64,000 bases of DNA from positions 7,447,172 through 7,511,171 of the forward strand of contig CM041201.1 in the NCBI GenBank assembly GCA_023078555.1, written 5' to 3'. Below, in pieces: positions 23,417-36,300 of this stretch. The DNA is from Ulva prolifera (lineage: Eukaryota > Chlorophyta > Ulvophyceae > Ulvales > Ulvaceae). Position 1 is the stretch's first letter; every line of letters begins with the position of its first letter. Under the pieces are notes generated by a model. That model saw nothing but the letters and a program-made list of their open reading frames with translations, ran no database searches and was not told the DNA's origin. Both the position numbers and the translations under genes were made by a program.

Positions 23417-26351
23417 GATCATTAATTGATCTGTAAGATCGTTTCGTATTCTGCTGCTAGTGTCGTTGGTCTGTTAGTTGAAGCTCAGGTGCCACTGTTC
23501 CGTCCTCTGGTCAGGTCTAGTATATGCACTGAAGGAGCTGCCTAGCGCGTCTCAACGGACGGAGAGCTGGTGAAACCGCAGCGTTCACTGGACTCTAGGG
23601 CTGATGGACCACAGTCCCTGGTGATATGCCTGAGTCTGGTTGGCCGGGTGCTTCCATGTGGACGTCTGTCTGATGGACTGTGTCGACTGCACGATGGAGC
23701 AGTGCAGTCAACAACCTGGGTAGATCATGTAACATGTGTTCACAACAAGTGTTCACTCACGTCGAAGAGGCGTTACCTGGAGGCTCCAAAGGGTGCTGTA
23801 CCCCCCGTTTACCAAGTCATGGTCCGCGTGGCGTTGAGCAAACCTTCTGCTGTTGAAAACTTTCCAACACCAACATGATACCTTTCGACGGAACTTTACT
23901 TTCTAGTGCGTGATAATGTCCACTACGTCCGTCTCCAGGTGAGCGACACGCGTTTTACCTTCTAGGTCTGTGTGAAGTGCATAGGTCGTGATCGCACGTC
24001 TTCGGCTCAGCCAGAGCGGAATGTCAGCCTAGCCAACTTGAACTGAGGCATCGCGAAAGGAGTGCCAGCTCTTTATGCTGGCTGTGTGGGCGTCGGTGGT
24101 GTCTACAGGACGCATATCATATCGACGCATGATCGTGTGCAGCCGCGATTCTCAGTGCCTGATATATGCTTTACGTCCAAAGAAACATCGAAGGCTGTAT
24201 CCCGCATTGCATCGTACTTTATGCACAATCTGCATGCGACAGTGGTCGTTCGAGACAACTTTGTTGACGTTGTCTGCTACGACCACGCGACAAGCGCTTG
24301 AGCTTGCACCCATTGACCCCGACACGTAAAGGCCGCCATTATGCCCAAGTGCATCGTCTCCAGGTCTTGCGCACGACCCTGTACTGCCCGCGGCGGATGT
24401 CTGCCGCATTGCTACCGCATGGCCACGCAAATGCAAGTTTTGCCTCTGACAGGCCCGGTCCAATGAGTGTTGATATGGTTACATAGCATCATAGCAGCGC
24501 TGCAGATCCTCTGAACTGTTCGTGTGCATCTCGCGCAGAAGCTTGTGCAGAGCATTGGCAACGACGTCTTTCCCAGCATGTGTTTCGATGTTAGCAGCGT
24601 GCTGCACGCGCAGGCATTCCGGCAGCTTCACGAGTCTCCCACAGCCAGACCTCCGGCCTCCGGAACACAGGCAGTATCCTGAATGCCATTAGCGCAGCAA
24701 CCTCCCGTTCTCGGCCGCACGCACAAGGGCTGCAGGGGGTCATGCTATCCGGCGACACGAAGCCTTCCCCAGTTTGCGCAGATGCACAGCCGAGATTGCG
24801 TATCCTTAGTGAGCCTGCCCTCTTGCCAGAGTGCATGACCCCCTAGCGCTGTATTGGGCTGGACGCAGATGGTTCGTGCGCTGTTACGGCACCGGCCTCT
24901 GACGAAGACAGGCTGGGCTCCCTCTGTGCAGTAAAGTAAATCAAAAAGGATTTGCGTAGCCATATGTGCCAAGCGTTGCCGGATCCTGTATGCCTTTACA
25001 ACGGACAAAAGCCGGGCACGAGGATGGTTCTCGGAATCCACTTGCAACCCCTGTCACTCATGCATGGCACTAGGCTGGGCACGGGCTCGCAACACAGCCC
25101 TGCCGGCAACACGTGCCATGGTTGGATCCTGTGTGCCTTTGCAAAAGGTAGAGGCCGGGCATGGAGCCGTCCGTTTCTCAGAAGTCACTCGCAAATCCAC
25201 TCACTCAGTCATGGGACCAGGCCGGGCACAAGCGCGTACCACAGCCCTGCCGGTAATACCTGGCAAAAATGAAGCCATCCTGTATGTCTGCATGCATGCC
25301 CAGATGCATGTGCACCTGTAGTCCGAATTCTTTGTGGCACGGTGTTGTTGCAATGCTTGTACTGTTTGCTGCATGTGTGCGCCGCTGGTATGTGACTGTG
25401 GCGAGTCCATGATGTCTGAACAGCTTCACGTGTCGCTAGCATGGTGTGACCTGCAGCAACCATGGCTGAGTAACTATAGTACCTTTTAGGATACCATTTG
25501 TGGCATGTGGTTACAAGGACAACGTTGTTGAGGCAGGTACCAGCGCAGGCAACAGTCTCTACATTGCACAATCAAGCACGATCAGCACCCAGCACTGTGC
25601 AACACTTCGCTTGCAGCAGGTACTGCAGCAGCAGAACAGATGATTGCCGCTCGAGCAGCTGAGCCGCTCGAGCTGATCATGGGTAGCTCTGCATCTGTGG
25701 CCGTTGTTGGGAACTGCCTGCTCAGCATTCAGTGCAAGATCAATCTCTGCGTTGGAAAGGTGAACCAGGCAGAGAGGAGCTAATTGCACTGTGTCTGTGA
25801 ATCCCGTTGAACAGCTTGATAGCGAAGAGATGATGTGGCGGAGAGTATGTGCACAGTGGCGCCTGCAGCAGCCCAAGCAGGGTTGAGCAAGCGCCATGCT
25901 TGAGTCCAGCGGATAGCCAGTCTTGACGCGGCAGCATCGAGTCGAGCGTGGTAAGTCCGCGGTATGGGTTTTTTGCACATCTTATGCCCAAACATGTAGG
26001 AAGTCATGTCGATGGAATCCTCATGTAATTGCAGCATATGATGGCTGCATGGCACGCATGGCTGCATTGACGCAGGAGTGCGAAGTGACTATCTACTCAC
26101 CACCAGCCCGGAGTCGTAATGCGCCAAGTGAATGCAGAGGAGGGCTCCGACATGCATGCACAATCGGGGACACAGGAGCCCTACAGCATGCACTCTACCA
26201 CAAATAACGTGTTTAAATATCAATTGGAGATGCTACGATAGCCTTTTACCATTTGGTGGCTTTCTTGTAGCTATGATGACCAGTGCGAATGGAGCGCGGA
26301 TGCTACGCTTGCCATTGCAGACGACGTGAAGATTAAAGCAGCCGTGCACAC
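23417..26351. other. Gene-poor region with a 143-bp degenerate repeat
   Basis: About 3 kb in which I can support no gene. One frame at 24120-24301 (+) has reasonable composition (TSKETSKAVSRIASYFMHNL, then HATVVVRDNFVDVVCYDH) and could be an exon, but no partner exon was found. A direct repeat with 143-bp spacing sits at 24981-25300. The remaining frames are short and unconvincing. Confidence 0.4.
24981..25300. repeat. 143-bp degenerate tandem repeat
   Basis: GGATCCTGTATGCCTTTACA at 24981 recurs as GGATCCTGTGTGCCTTTGCA at 25124, and ATCCTGTATGTCTGCATGC near 25277 starts a third, truncated copy. The shared order of blocks includes GCCGGGCA, CTC(A/G)GAA, CACTCATGCATGG/CAGTCATGGGA, GCTGGGCAC/GCCGGGCAC and ACAGCCCTGCCGG. 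Confidence 0.7.
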
Positions 26352-29300
26352 ATGGCATCCTCTTTAGCAGACTTGGAAGCCCAGTTTCAACGCCTCAGGC
26401 ATGACTTTCAAGGTTCCTTGGGGCCATCACTGAGCGGGTCGCCTGGGCACCGCAGACGATGTTGCGCTGCTGAGCAATCTCCGCAACCGAATACCCGACA
26501 TTCTCATCCAATCGACCGTCTGGGACAATATGAGCCCCCTCCTGGTACGTTCGGTCCTGCTTGCCTTGCCATTTACTGCACTAGTACTTCGTCAATGGGA
26601 AGTGAGCGCCTTGCAAGCTGGCGCGCTTGGTCGTAAACTCTGGGCACCGTGCAAAGCCGTCAGCAAGCCTCTCAGCCTATGCAATCGAGCCACATTTGTG
26701 AAACTGGTATCCTGTTGTGCAGTTTTTGTGCACATGGACAGCACTGCATCGCCATCGTGCCCAAGTCATCTCCGCTCCACGCCACAGCCTCGACCCTTTC
26801 CGAGTCGTAAAAGGACGTCGAAGCCGACTCCAACCAAGAAACAGGGCTGGGATAATAGCTTTGGTGGTATGCTCCAGTTCCCTTTCGTTCAAGGTGCCGC
26901 GTACACACCACACAAACGTGTGAGACAAAAGGCGTCAAACATGCAGGATCTGGGCAGCTTCTTCCTGCAGCATCCATGGACAGAGCGGCATGGCTACATG
27001 TCAACATGACAACTCCAGGAGCATCGCCATCTCCCTCTTCGGAACGAGCAGCGAACTCAGCCAACAACTCGAGGCCTTCCACCCCAGACATCACACCGCA
27101 CTCCCCCAGTCCAAACCACACTTTCCGCACTCACCAGTACCATTCCGTGAGTAACAGCCCAACGGAACTGGAGCGCTTCGCTCCGTGCCTGAGCTCTAGC
27201 CCGAGCCCCAGCTGCGGCCACCGCACCCGACGCTCTTCCCCAGGCTATCGAAGAAGCACCAGCCACCGAGACCACTCTGCAGCAGCAGGACACGCCATCG
27301 ACAACTACAGCAGTTCCCTGGCACAGCCTCCCCCGTTCCGCCTGCCGTCCTTGCCCAGCTACACAGCCGCAGCTGCAGAAGCAGTAGCCCAGTGTCCTGC
27401 TGTTGTGGAGCGCAGCAATGAAGATGTCCCGGCATCTCCTCCCTACCACCCACCAAGCCGCCTCCCCACCCTGCCTTCTCTCTCCGCACATGCAGCCCCA
27501 ACCCCACGCGCTGGCGAGCGCTGCCCCGCCGCAGCCGGCCATCCCGGCTTCGCCGCCCAGCCACGCGCTGCCATGCAGCAGCATGCAAGCTCTCCACCCT
27601 GCCTTGTGTCGCACCACAGCTGTTCTGCAGTGTTGGCCACCCTCAACACCCCGGTGGGTGAGAGCTGCTTCAGCAGTGCGGCTCAGCGCGAGAGCAGGCG
27701 GCTGCATGAATGTCGGTCCTCCAACCACTCCTTACGCATGCCGTCCATGCGCTCCGGGGGCGGAGGTGCAGGCCCGCTGGAGCAGGGGGCGGCCCGGCCT
27801 TCCGGATCCCGGATGGTGGAGGATGAGGCGAGTCCAGAGGCGCAAATGGGTTGGTGGCGGGAGCCGGCGGGCGTGCCGGGCGGCCACGCATGGCTTCAGG
27901 CAGATGCACCGCCGGCGCCACGGGACCACTGGCGGTTTCCGCCACCACCACATGTGCGCTACTTGCGTCATGCGTTGGCCGACCAAGTCTCGGTAGTCGT
28001 TGGCCCTGTCCGGGTGGCTGCCTGCTGAAGTGGACTCTGAGCATGTACTCCCGGATATACTCGCGCAGCTATCACAGGATGTTGTGATGCACGAGGATGC
28101 AGATGTGCCACGTAGCTCATTACAAACACGTCTCGTTTGTCGGTGCAGAGGTGATGACAAATTGCCTGTGATGACAGTGGTCCGCATCATGCTTAGCTGA
28201 GGGGTGCTTCGCCTTGTCAGACCAGCCCCTCGTCTAGCATGGGATTCTCTCATGTGGTACATGCATACTGCCCAAGTCTGTGTCTAGGCGCCCGGGGGCA
28301 TGTGCCGTCTGTGGCTGCATGTATCTGATTGGATAGCCTGCTGCGCAGGATTCTGTGGCTCGGGCACCTTTGCCAGAGGCGATGCTCCGGCAGCCTGCCG
28401 CCCCCGGCTCCGTGCACATGCATGAGCCGTCGCGGGATCTCAACGGCGTCTTTGATGCGTACTCGCAGGGCTTCCACTTCCCGCGGTGCGAAGACGCGGT
28501 GGGACTCGCGCCGCTGCGCCGCACGCCCCGCCAGCCCGCGCCGCTCCGCGACGCCGGACTCGGCGCCGCTGCGCAGGCAGGGGCCGGGAACATCCTCGAT
28601 GGCCCGATCCTGCCGGATCTGCCGCACGGCAGGCCCGGCGTGGCGGCCGCGACGGCCCCCGGCGAGTGCTGCGCGGGCGGCGGCGGCTGCGGCCGGCGGC
28701 ACCGGCGCTGGTTCACCGGCGGCATGGACGACATCGCCGAGCTGCACCTGCCTGGGCTCCGCTCGAGCCTCTCCGCATCCGGCGCGCTGGGCCCGCTGCG
28801 TGCTGCGCGGTCAGGGGTGAGCGGTGAGAGGGGCGCAGCGTGGGCGGCCGGTGGCATGGGCTTTCCCCTGGACGCGGAAATGGACCCCGCGACCTCAAGC
28901 AGCAGCATCGCGAGCGAGGAAGAGGAGGAGTGCGAGGAGGGGGAGGAGGTGTGGGAGCGGCGGCTGCAGTCGGTGCGGCAGCGGCTGCAGCACTTGCGGC
29001 GGAGCCAGCGCGCGAGCGGATGGGAGCGTGAGCGCGAGCGAGAGGACCAGTGGCGGCCCGGGGAGCCGCAGCTCGGTACGCCCGCGCGCGTTGCGGTGCT
29101 GGGCGGCTTGGCGGAGGAGCAGCCGCCGAGCGGCGGAACAGCGGCACGTGCGCAAGGGCGCAGGCCGCGCGGGCCGGGGGATGCGTTTCAGGGGATGTCG
29201 TTGGATCAGGTGCTGCAGTCGGGACGGGCGCGGGAGGCGGCGGCCGTTGAGGGTGGCAACACGGCGGGCCGCGGGGACGCGATGGCAGATCAGGAGGGGG

Positions 29301-30070
29301 TAGGAGGGGGGGAGTGGGAGGTGGTCGCGGGCCGGCGCACGGAGGCGGCGGCTGCACAGCGGCTTGCTGACGCGTTTGGTGGCCTATCGCTCGGGCAGCT
29401 GCTGCCTCCACGGACGGAGGCAGCGGCGGGCAGAAGTTCAGTGGAGGCGAGCCCTGCGCGGGAGCCGGTGCGGCATGGGCGAAGGCGGGCAGAGGAGGCC
29501 GGCGCCGCTCGGCGTGCAGTCGGCGGCGGCGGCGGTGACGGCATCGGCCGTGGCGGTGGCAGTGGCGGAGCCTTCTGGGTGGACGTGACGGCGGATGCTG
29601 GGGTCGCGGCTGAGCCGCCGCCCCTCGCGCGGACACGTAACGGGACGATCGTGCGTGGCGGGCGGCGGCAGGTGCTGGGGGCTGGTGCCCGCAGCCAGAT
29701 GGGCCTGCCGCAGCGCACTCCTGACGTGGCGCGGCTGATGCGGCAGCGCGGCCGGGTGGGGTCCCCCAGCAGCCGGGACGGCCGCGGCGGCGGCGGCGCG
29801 GAGGCGCTGCGGCTGCTGGAGCGCTTTGCATTCAGCCCAAAGGCGTTCAAGGAGATGGCCGGGAGGATCGGGCGGGAGCGGCAGGGCAGCGTCAGCAGCG
29901 ACGACTACGAGTGTGCAGTGTGCCTGAGTGCGTTTGCGCCGAACCAGATCCTGCGCCGGTACAGCGGCTGCGGGCACTGCTTCCACGAGCGGTGCATCAC
30001 CGCGTGGCTGGTCCGCGGCGATGCCCGCTGCCCCATGTGCCGCTGGTGCCCTATCAAGCAGGGCTGGTAA
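26352..30070 (+). CDS. RING-H2 zinc-finger protein, probable E3 ubiquitin ligase
   Basis: The C-terminus encodes a clear RING-H2: CAVC, 15 residues, then CGHCFHERC, 11 residues, then CPMC, i.e. C-x2-C-x15-C-x-H-x2-H-x2-C-x11-C-x2-C. It is followed by only eight residues and TAA/stop at 30068-30070. Such domains recruit E2 enzymes for ubiquitin transfer. Secure exons are about 26973-27953 (donor GTGCGC) and 28349-30070, joined in phase 0. They encode about 325 Ser/Pro/His-rich residues, then about 570 residues with an acidic patch (SIASEEEEECEEGEEVWERR) and Gly/Arg/Ala-rich disorder before the RING. Upstream exons probably start at ATG 26352 (MASSLADLEAQFQRLRHDFQ), continue near 26457-26528 (VALLSNLRNRIPDILIQSTV), and include about 26740-26935. 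Their joins are unresolved. A soluble protein is likely, as no membrane segment is seen. Confidence 0.75.
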
Positions 30071-31029
30071 CACCTGCCGCGCCAGAGCACGCACCTGTGC
30101 CTGACACAGACTCTGCGTGCGCGTGCGTCACAGGGCGAAGGTAGAGCGGCAGCGTACGTGTGCATCGCTGAGCCATATACGTGTAGCGATCGCTGCAATG
30201 GGTGAAGTGGTGTGAATAGATTGATCCGGCGGGGTGCTTAGTGGACCATGCGTGCACGTCGACTGGGAGCTCGAGCCGGTCCGACGAATAACGTCTCGAG
30301 TCGCGCGCGTGTGACCCGTGCGCCGGTTTGAATGTTTAGAGCTAGATGATGCTGTAGACGTCGTTCATGCTGAGAGCTATGGCATGGCTCCAGTTGTCGT
30401 ATACACGTGGGGATGACCGTGCTGCACACGCGCGTAGCCTGGCGCCTAGGGGCTCAGCGACAGGTGCAGGCTGTGGATTCGAGCCCGATTTGTATTTCTA
30501 TTTTCTGCGTCTGCTAGTCCTGAATGCGATGCGCGTCCGCTGCGTTGGCACTCCTGACGGACCGGACAGTGGCGGTGGTGGTCAGCCTCCATGGTCCTGC
30601 TGAACGGCCCAACATTATCGGTCCTTGTGGCAGTACATGCTGCGATGAGGTCCTGTGTGGGACTTTTACGCGCCAGTTTCGAGATCACGCAAGCGTTCGC
30701 GGGGGCTGCAATCCAAGCTCTTACGCTAAGAGAATACGAGGGAACATCGTGGAGCTTTGGATTGCACGTGTGCAATTTCACACCATCTTGGAACGGTAAG
30801 CACACAGAAACGTACCGCATACGCACCTGCTGTAGATCCTGCTTTATGTGTCCGCTGTTTGGTGTGTGATCGCGTCGGGGTGAGAGGCTCAAGCACATAA
30901 GCAGGTAGGTTGACAGCATGTGCGCCGGGTTGTAGATCACTGATCCCTTGATAAGAATCATATAACACTGTCAAGCTGAACTTCAGGCGCCTGTTTTGGT
31001 GCGCGCGCCGAAGGGGAGGTCAGTAGCGG
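30071..31029. other. Intergenic region upstream of the DUG3-like gene
   Basis: It holds the 3' end of the RING-H2 gene and the promoter side of the DUG3-like gene, both on +. No repeat, RNA gene or convincing exon is visible. A GATTCGAGCCC near 30476 was examined as a tRNA B box and rejected. Confidence 0.4.
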
Positions 31030-33092
31030 ATGTGTCGTCTTCTGGTGTATTACGGGGACCCCATACTGCTGGCTTCGAGCGTCCTGTGGCCAGAGCGCAG
31101 TATCATAAAGCAGTCATATGATGCCAGGGAACGACTGCTGGATCCTACACTTCCAGCGCATCTCGGTGCGGCCCTCGCGAACCTGGACCCGCGTTCCAGC
31201 AGCGCCAGTACTGCTTCCACGCCGATGCGACCTGCCGCTGTCGCACGAAAGTCGACTACAATGCTGAAGCACCCAATATCACGCAGGCCACGGAAACCTC
31301 AACGCAGATGGCTTCGGAATCGGCTGGTACAGCGCCGATGAGCACTGTCCGCGAGTGTCCAAGAACGGGACCGCCCAGAGAGACGACACCCCATGCACAT
31401 TCAAAGCCATCACCCCGGCATGGAACAATGACAACTTGATGAAGCTTGCCTCCAAGATCCGTTCGCGGTTGATGTTTGCCCATGTCCGGGCCGCTTATCC
31501 CGGAATGCCGGTAAGCGAGCAAAATGTGCGTCGGTCGCGACCGTCCGAGCCCCGGTCGCCCCCCGCGCTCAGAGCACAGCGCGCATGCTTAGCAATCACG
31601 TAGAGCGTGTCACACCTTTCGGGATCGCAAGAGCGCACAGAACAGCCCATGCGGCTGTCAACTGGGCTCGCGACAAGGAACCATGCAGCGCTGTCGTGCA
31701 CAGCTTGGGCCCTGAACGCGCAACACGCATCTCGTTCCTGCCTGAGTCACCTGGATCCCTACGCAGGTCTACATCATGCATCGTTTGACGGGGTGTCGGG
31801 GCCTGTGGCATCCACCACGTCAGTTCCATCCAACACCCCAATCAGCGCTGTCAACACTGCCGCCTGTACATGCAGTGCCACCCTTTCACGTCAGGCCGCT
31901 ACATGTTCATGCACAACGGGATCATCGCGGGGTTCAGCAAGATCCGAAGGAAGCTCCTCGAGGGCCTCAGCGAAGCAGCGTACGACTCAGTGCAGTCGTT
32001 CCACTCCGACTCTGCTGTCTCGTTCGCCCTCTTCCTCTCCTTCCTGCCAGACATGGAGGCACAGCAGCCCCCAGACGTCATCCTTATAGCTCTGCAGCGG
32101 GCTCTGCAGCTCATCGGCGAGAAGCAGGCTGAAGCTGGGCTCGCAGACTGCAGCGAGTACACGTCGTTGCTCAACTTTGCCGTCACCGACGGCGCCACGC
32201 TGATCGTGACGTGCTGCGTCAGCCCAGACGACGAGAAGCCTGCTTCCCTCTACTATGCCGAGGGCACCACGTTCAGGTGTGTGTCGTTGCATGACTCCCC
32301 TAGCATCTGCCAACCCCGCCCCCCGCCCCCCCCCTGGGGCCACCCCATTACCCGCGCACACCTGCCAACGCACCGCCACTGTCCCCAGCGATGCCCACAG
32401 CAGCCGTGCACAGCAGCGTCCCGAATTGCAAAAGCAGGTGCACAGTTGTGCACACCAACACGCACAGACGTACACGCCAAGCCCACCGATACCCCTCACT
32501 GCTCCGGCAGCAAAACAACTTCGATTCGAAGTCACTGGCCGCGTCCACGCGGGAACTAAGCCAAGTTCGCGCCGGACCGTGGCAAAAACTTCGGCCACAA
32601 GCATCCCCACGGCGGGGACGGATGCGGCGGCATGCATGCAGGCGCTCGGACGGCCTCGCGCTCGACGGCGACGCGCCGTACAGCATCGACTACGCGAACA
32701 AGAGCGCGCGCGTCGTCATGGTCGCGAGCGAGCCGATCACGGGCTCGGCGAGCGAGTGGGTCGCCGTGCCGCGCAACCACGGCCTCGTCGTCACCCGCGA
32801 CGCCGACGGCGACATGAGCGTGCTGCACGTGCCGATGGCGCTCGCGCCGCCGGGGCCGCGTATGGACACCGTCGTGCGGTGCCTGCGCACGCTGCCGCTG
32901 GAGGGCGCCACGCCGAGCGGTGCGGGCCCCGCTGCCGAGCGTGCTGCGTGTGGTGTTGGGGGCATGCTCGCGATGCTGTCGTTTGGTGTGACTGCGCGGG
33001 AGCGCGAGGCTGCGCTCGATGGCTCTAAAGGAAATTGCATGTGCATGTGTATGCATGTATGCATGTGTATGCATGTGCATGTGTATTGGTGA
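31030..33092 (+). CDS. DUG3: DUG3-type class II glutamine amidotransferase
   Basis: Four exons agree in phase: 31030-31165, 31287-31525, 31876-32276 and 32642-33092 (408 residues as read). In yeast, Dug3 with Dug2 forms a glutamine-amidotransferase-like complex that cleaves glutathione to glutamate and Cys-Gly. The N-terminal nucleophile Cys follows the initiator Met (MCRLLVYYG). Further class II hallmarks are ERSIIKQSYDAR, HGNLNADGFGIGWY, KAITPAWNNDNL, MFAHVRAA, SEQNCHPFTSGRYMFMHNG, LLNFAVTDGATLIVT and VVMVASEPIT, in the order of the family. The catalytic residues all appear intact. The last about 110 residues are extra. The final 20 codons read through a TGCATG-type repeat (Cys/Met/His/Val only), so the true 3' end or a further splice is uncertain. 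It lies just upstream of the DUG2-type gene on the same strand. Confidence 0.92.
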
Positions 33093-33345
33093 CTGTGCAT
33101 GGGTTCTGGTATCACAGCAGAGGTATCACAGCACAAGCAGAATTCTGTAGCTCCCCCCGCGTCCCCCAGCTGCGCCGCCCATTAAAAAATCCATGTGAGT
33201 TATCCATATTGCGCTCGGCTGTGTGACGTGCGAAGTGATGTGTGATGTGTGATGACCGGTCAAACACTTGGTGCGGCATCCACGCACGCCCATGCGTTGA
33301 CCGTGCTGCGGGAATGCAGAGAGCCAGAGCCTGCTGACGAAGCAC
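33093..33345. promoter_or_regulatory. Short spacer between DUG3- and DUG2-type genes
   Basis: Only about 0.25 kb separates the DUG3-type stop as modelled from the first in-frame ATG of the DUG2-type gene. It contains TGTGATGTGTGATG repeats near 33236-33254 and no obvious terminator or promoter element. Either a very compact promoter lies here or the two frames belong to one transcript. Confidence 0.35.
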
Positions 33346-36300
33346 ATGCGGCGCATGAGCAGGCTGTGCGGACCGGTACAACGCAGCAGCATGTGCATGC
33401 ATTGCGGCCGCACGATCCAGGGGGAGAGCCGCGCACGCAGCCCGAGCACCGCGAGCGGCACGCCGCCGCGCGCGACCCCTCTAGCCGCCGCCGCCGGCCG
33501 CGCGGCCTCGCACCGCGGCCGCCCCCCCGGCCGGTCCAACCCTCTCGATCTGCCGGTGCGGCACGGCGGCCCGGCGCCGGGGCTAGACAGTATGAACCTC
33601 GCAACGTCGCCGGTGCTGCCGGGGCCGCTGCTGGAGGCGAGGGAGGAGGAGGGGTCGGGGGGCGGCAGCCCGCGCGAGCGTCACGTGTTCACGTCCGGCG
33701 CGGATGCGCACCTGCTGACTGGCCACCAGGGCGCGATCCTCAACCTAGTCCACGACTGCGATGGGCTACTATACTCCTCCTCCTCCGACAAAACCGTCAA
33801 GGTGCGGTACACCGAAAGGTTGACACGGCGTTGCTGCGTTGCATGCATCAGCAGCAGCGTCTACCTGCCTGCTGGCAGCGGCTGCGACCCTCGAGACGAT
33901 TCACCGTGATCAGCGAGCGTGTTGCATCCGAGTGGCGTGCACCTCTGCTTCCATGCATGCCGCCAGCCCCGACTCAGCAGGCAGTTTCACTAGGGGGCCG
34001 CACGGGCCTACACCTATCAATGTCCCAATGGATCTGGCTGTCTGGGACACACAAGCGAGGAGGCTGGCCAGGGGCCCACATGGTCCCGAATTTCGGAGCT
34101 GTCTACGTCCGAATGAAGGTGGCCATATACCCACGCATACAACCATGCATGCTGTGTGCTGTGCAGGTGTGGGACCTCAGCACGCTGGAGTGCACCAACA
34201 CCTGGGCCGGCCACACGAAGGCCATCCTCAAGCTGCAGATGCAAGGCAAGTACATCTTCTCGATCGGGGGCCCCTCGATCCGCGTGTGGAATAAGGCGAC
34301 AGGCACGTGCGTGCACCGCATCCTCACCCCCCGCCGCGCCGGCTGGGTGCGCGCGATCTCCGTGTCACCCGACCTCGACATCGTCGCCGGGTGCCAGGAC
34401 ACGACGCTGCGGCGGTACCGGTTCGCGCCCGACGCGCCCTCGCCGCCTCCGCTCGGCCTGCAGTCCATGCCGAGCTGCCCGCGGGGGCCGCCGGCGCGGA
34501 GGGGCGAGGTCGTGTGCGCGCGGAGCACATCCGACGCGCACGCGCCGCCGGCGACGCTGATCGCGCCGGTCGGCGCGGAGCCGGGGGCCGGGGGGAGCAA
34601 GGCGCGCGCGACGTTTGACGTGTCGCCGGAGGGGGCGTGCGTCACGGAGGCGGTGCTGGAGGGGCGGCTGGATGACGGCCACTGCGCCGCGATTCACGCG
34701 GTCGTGAGCAGCCGCCGGTTCGTGTGCTCGGCGGGGGGGGACTCGACGATCCGGGTGTGGCGCGCGACGAGCCTCGAGCCGGTGACGACGATGACCGGCC
34801 ACCGCGGCCCGGTGTTTGCTCTGCTCATGCTCGGTGCGGTGCCACCTGCGCGTGTGGTGGCGCTTCATCTATGCCTGCGTAGCCATGCTCAATTTCATGA
34901 CAGATGAAGGGAGTTTTCGGGTTCCCCACAGCAGTGCGTGATACAGCAACACAGCGCGCGTGCGAGCAATGCATGATGCGACAGGCATCTCGTCACAACA
35001 ATCTCGCCCGCCGCCCCGGCTGGGGGAAACACCGTGTCACTCGTGTTTTGTCACATGCATTGGGGCAGATGCGGTGGGGTCCCTGCCTCGCACGTCGAGC
35101 GTAATCGTCGCAGCCTCACCGGCGCACGGTGCCTTACAGGGGATCTTCTACTGTCTGGCGGCCGGGACGCGACCATCCGCGTGTGGGACCTCGACACCTG
35201 CTGCTGCCGCCGCACCCTGCCCGGCCACACGGCCGACGTGCTCAACATGTCGGCGCTCGCCCCCGGCTTGTCGTGGAACGGCAACGCGACAGACTGTTGC
35301 CCGACGGACCGCGGCAGCGTCGACGCGGACTCGGATGGCGACGGCGCGGTCGGGGAGGCGATTGCGGGGCGCGCGGACCGGATCCCGGCGCACGGGGGCG
35401 CGCTGCTGCTTGCGTCGTGCTCGGCGGACGGCTCGTGCCGGCTGTGGGACGTGCAGACGTGGACATGCGTGCATGCAATCGTCCCGGGAACAGGTGCGTG
35501 GTGGCCGCCGTGTGCTGTGCTGTTGCTGTGCGAGCGCGTGTGCGTGCACTGGCGGTGACACATGCATGAGTGACATGCATGTGCCACATCTGAGTTGGCG
35601 GCCAGATCCGTGCACATGCAGATTACGTGTAGGCATCAAACCGGGGCGACACGCCGTTTTCGTACGCCAGCCCTGTCGCTACAGTCATACATATGGTTCT
35701 TCACGACGGCCTTCAGCAGCAGCAGCCCTGTGTTCCGGCCGTGGAGCTGCAAGTGCTGTTTCGTGAAGACGACACCACACGGGCTCGGGCCATTGTTTGG
35801 CAGCGCAGCAGGGCAGACTACAAAGCAATGCAACCAGCAGCACTCACCCCCAACGCCCAGTCCTGACCTGGCCGCACCGTCTGCAGGCAAGGAGGTGGAG
35901 CCGGTGCTGTGCTGCGCGATCACCGAGACGCATCTCGCGCTCGGCCTACCCTCCGGTGCGCTGCACGTGTACGGCATCGGCGGCATCCTCGACAGCATGG
36001 CCGCGCTGCAGGCGCGCACCGTGCACACGCTCACGAAGACCTGGCGCACGCCCTCCAGCGAGCTCCTCGTCGAGGCCTCCGACTCCCTCGGCAGCGACGG
36101 TGCGCCCCACAGCCACTGCAGACTCTTCCGCAGACCGAGCCCTCTGCAGACTGCTTGCATTCCTGATTGCGTTGAAGCTGCATGGAAGTGGCCGTCCTTG
36201 AACCGGCCTTTTGTCCCATAAATCAGTACACACGACTTGAACAAGTCCCTTCACACGAAAATGTAGCCGCCGCTGGGGCCCATGCATGAACGCATGCGCG

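Noticed and set aside
28713..29831. 372-codon minus-strand frame, Pro/Arg/Ala-rich
   Set aside because: It is the mirror of the GC-rich RING-H2 exon; stop-free antisense frames are expected from GC-rich third positions.
30410..30490. Possible tRNA (B-box-like GATTCGAGCCC)
   Set aside because: No five-base T-arm stem, no matching acceptor stem and no convincing A box; the cloverleaf cannot be drawn.
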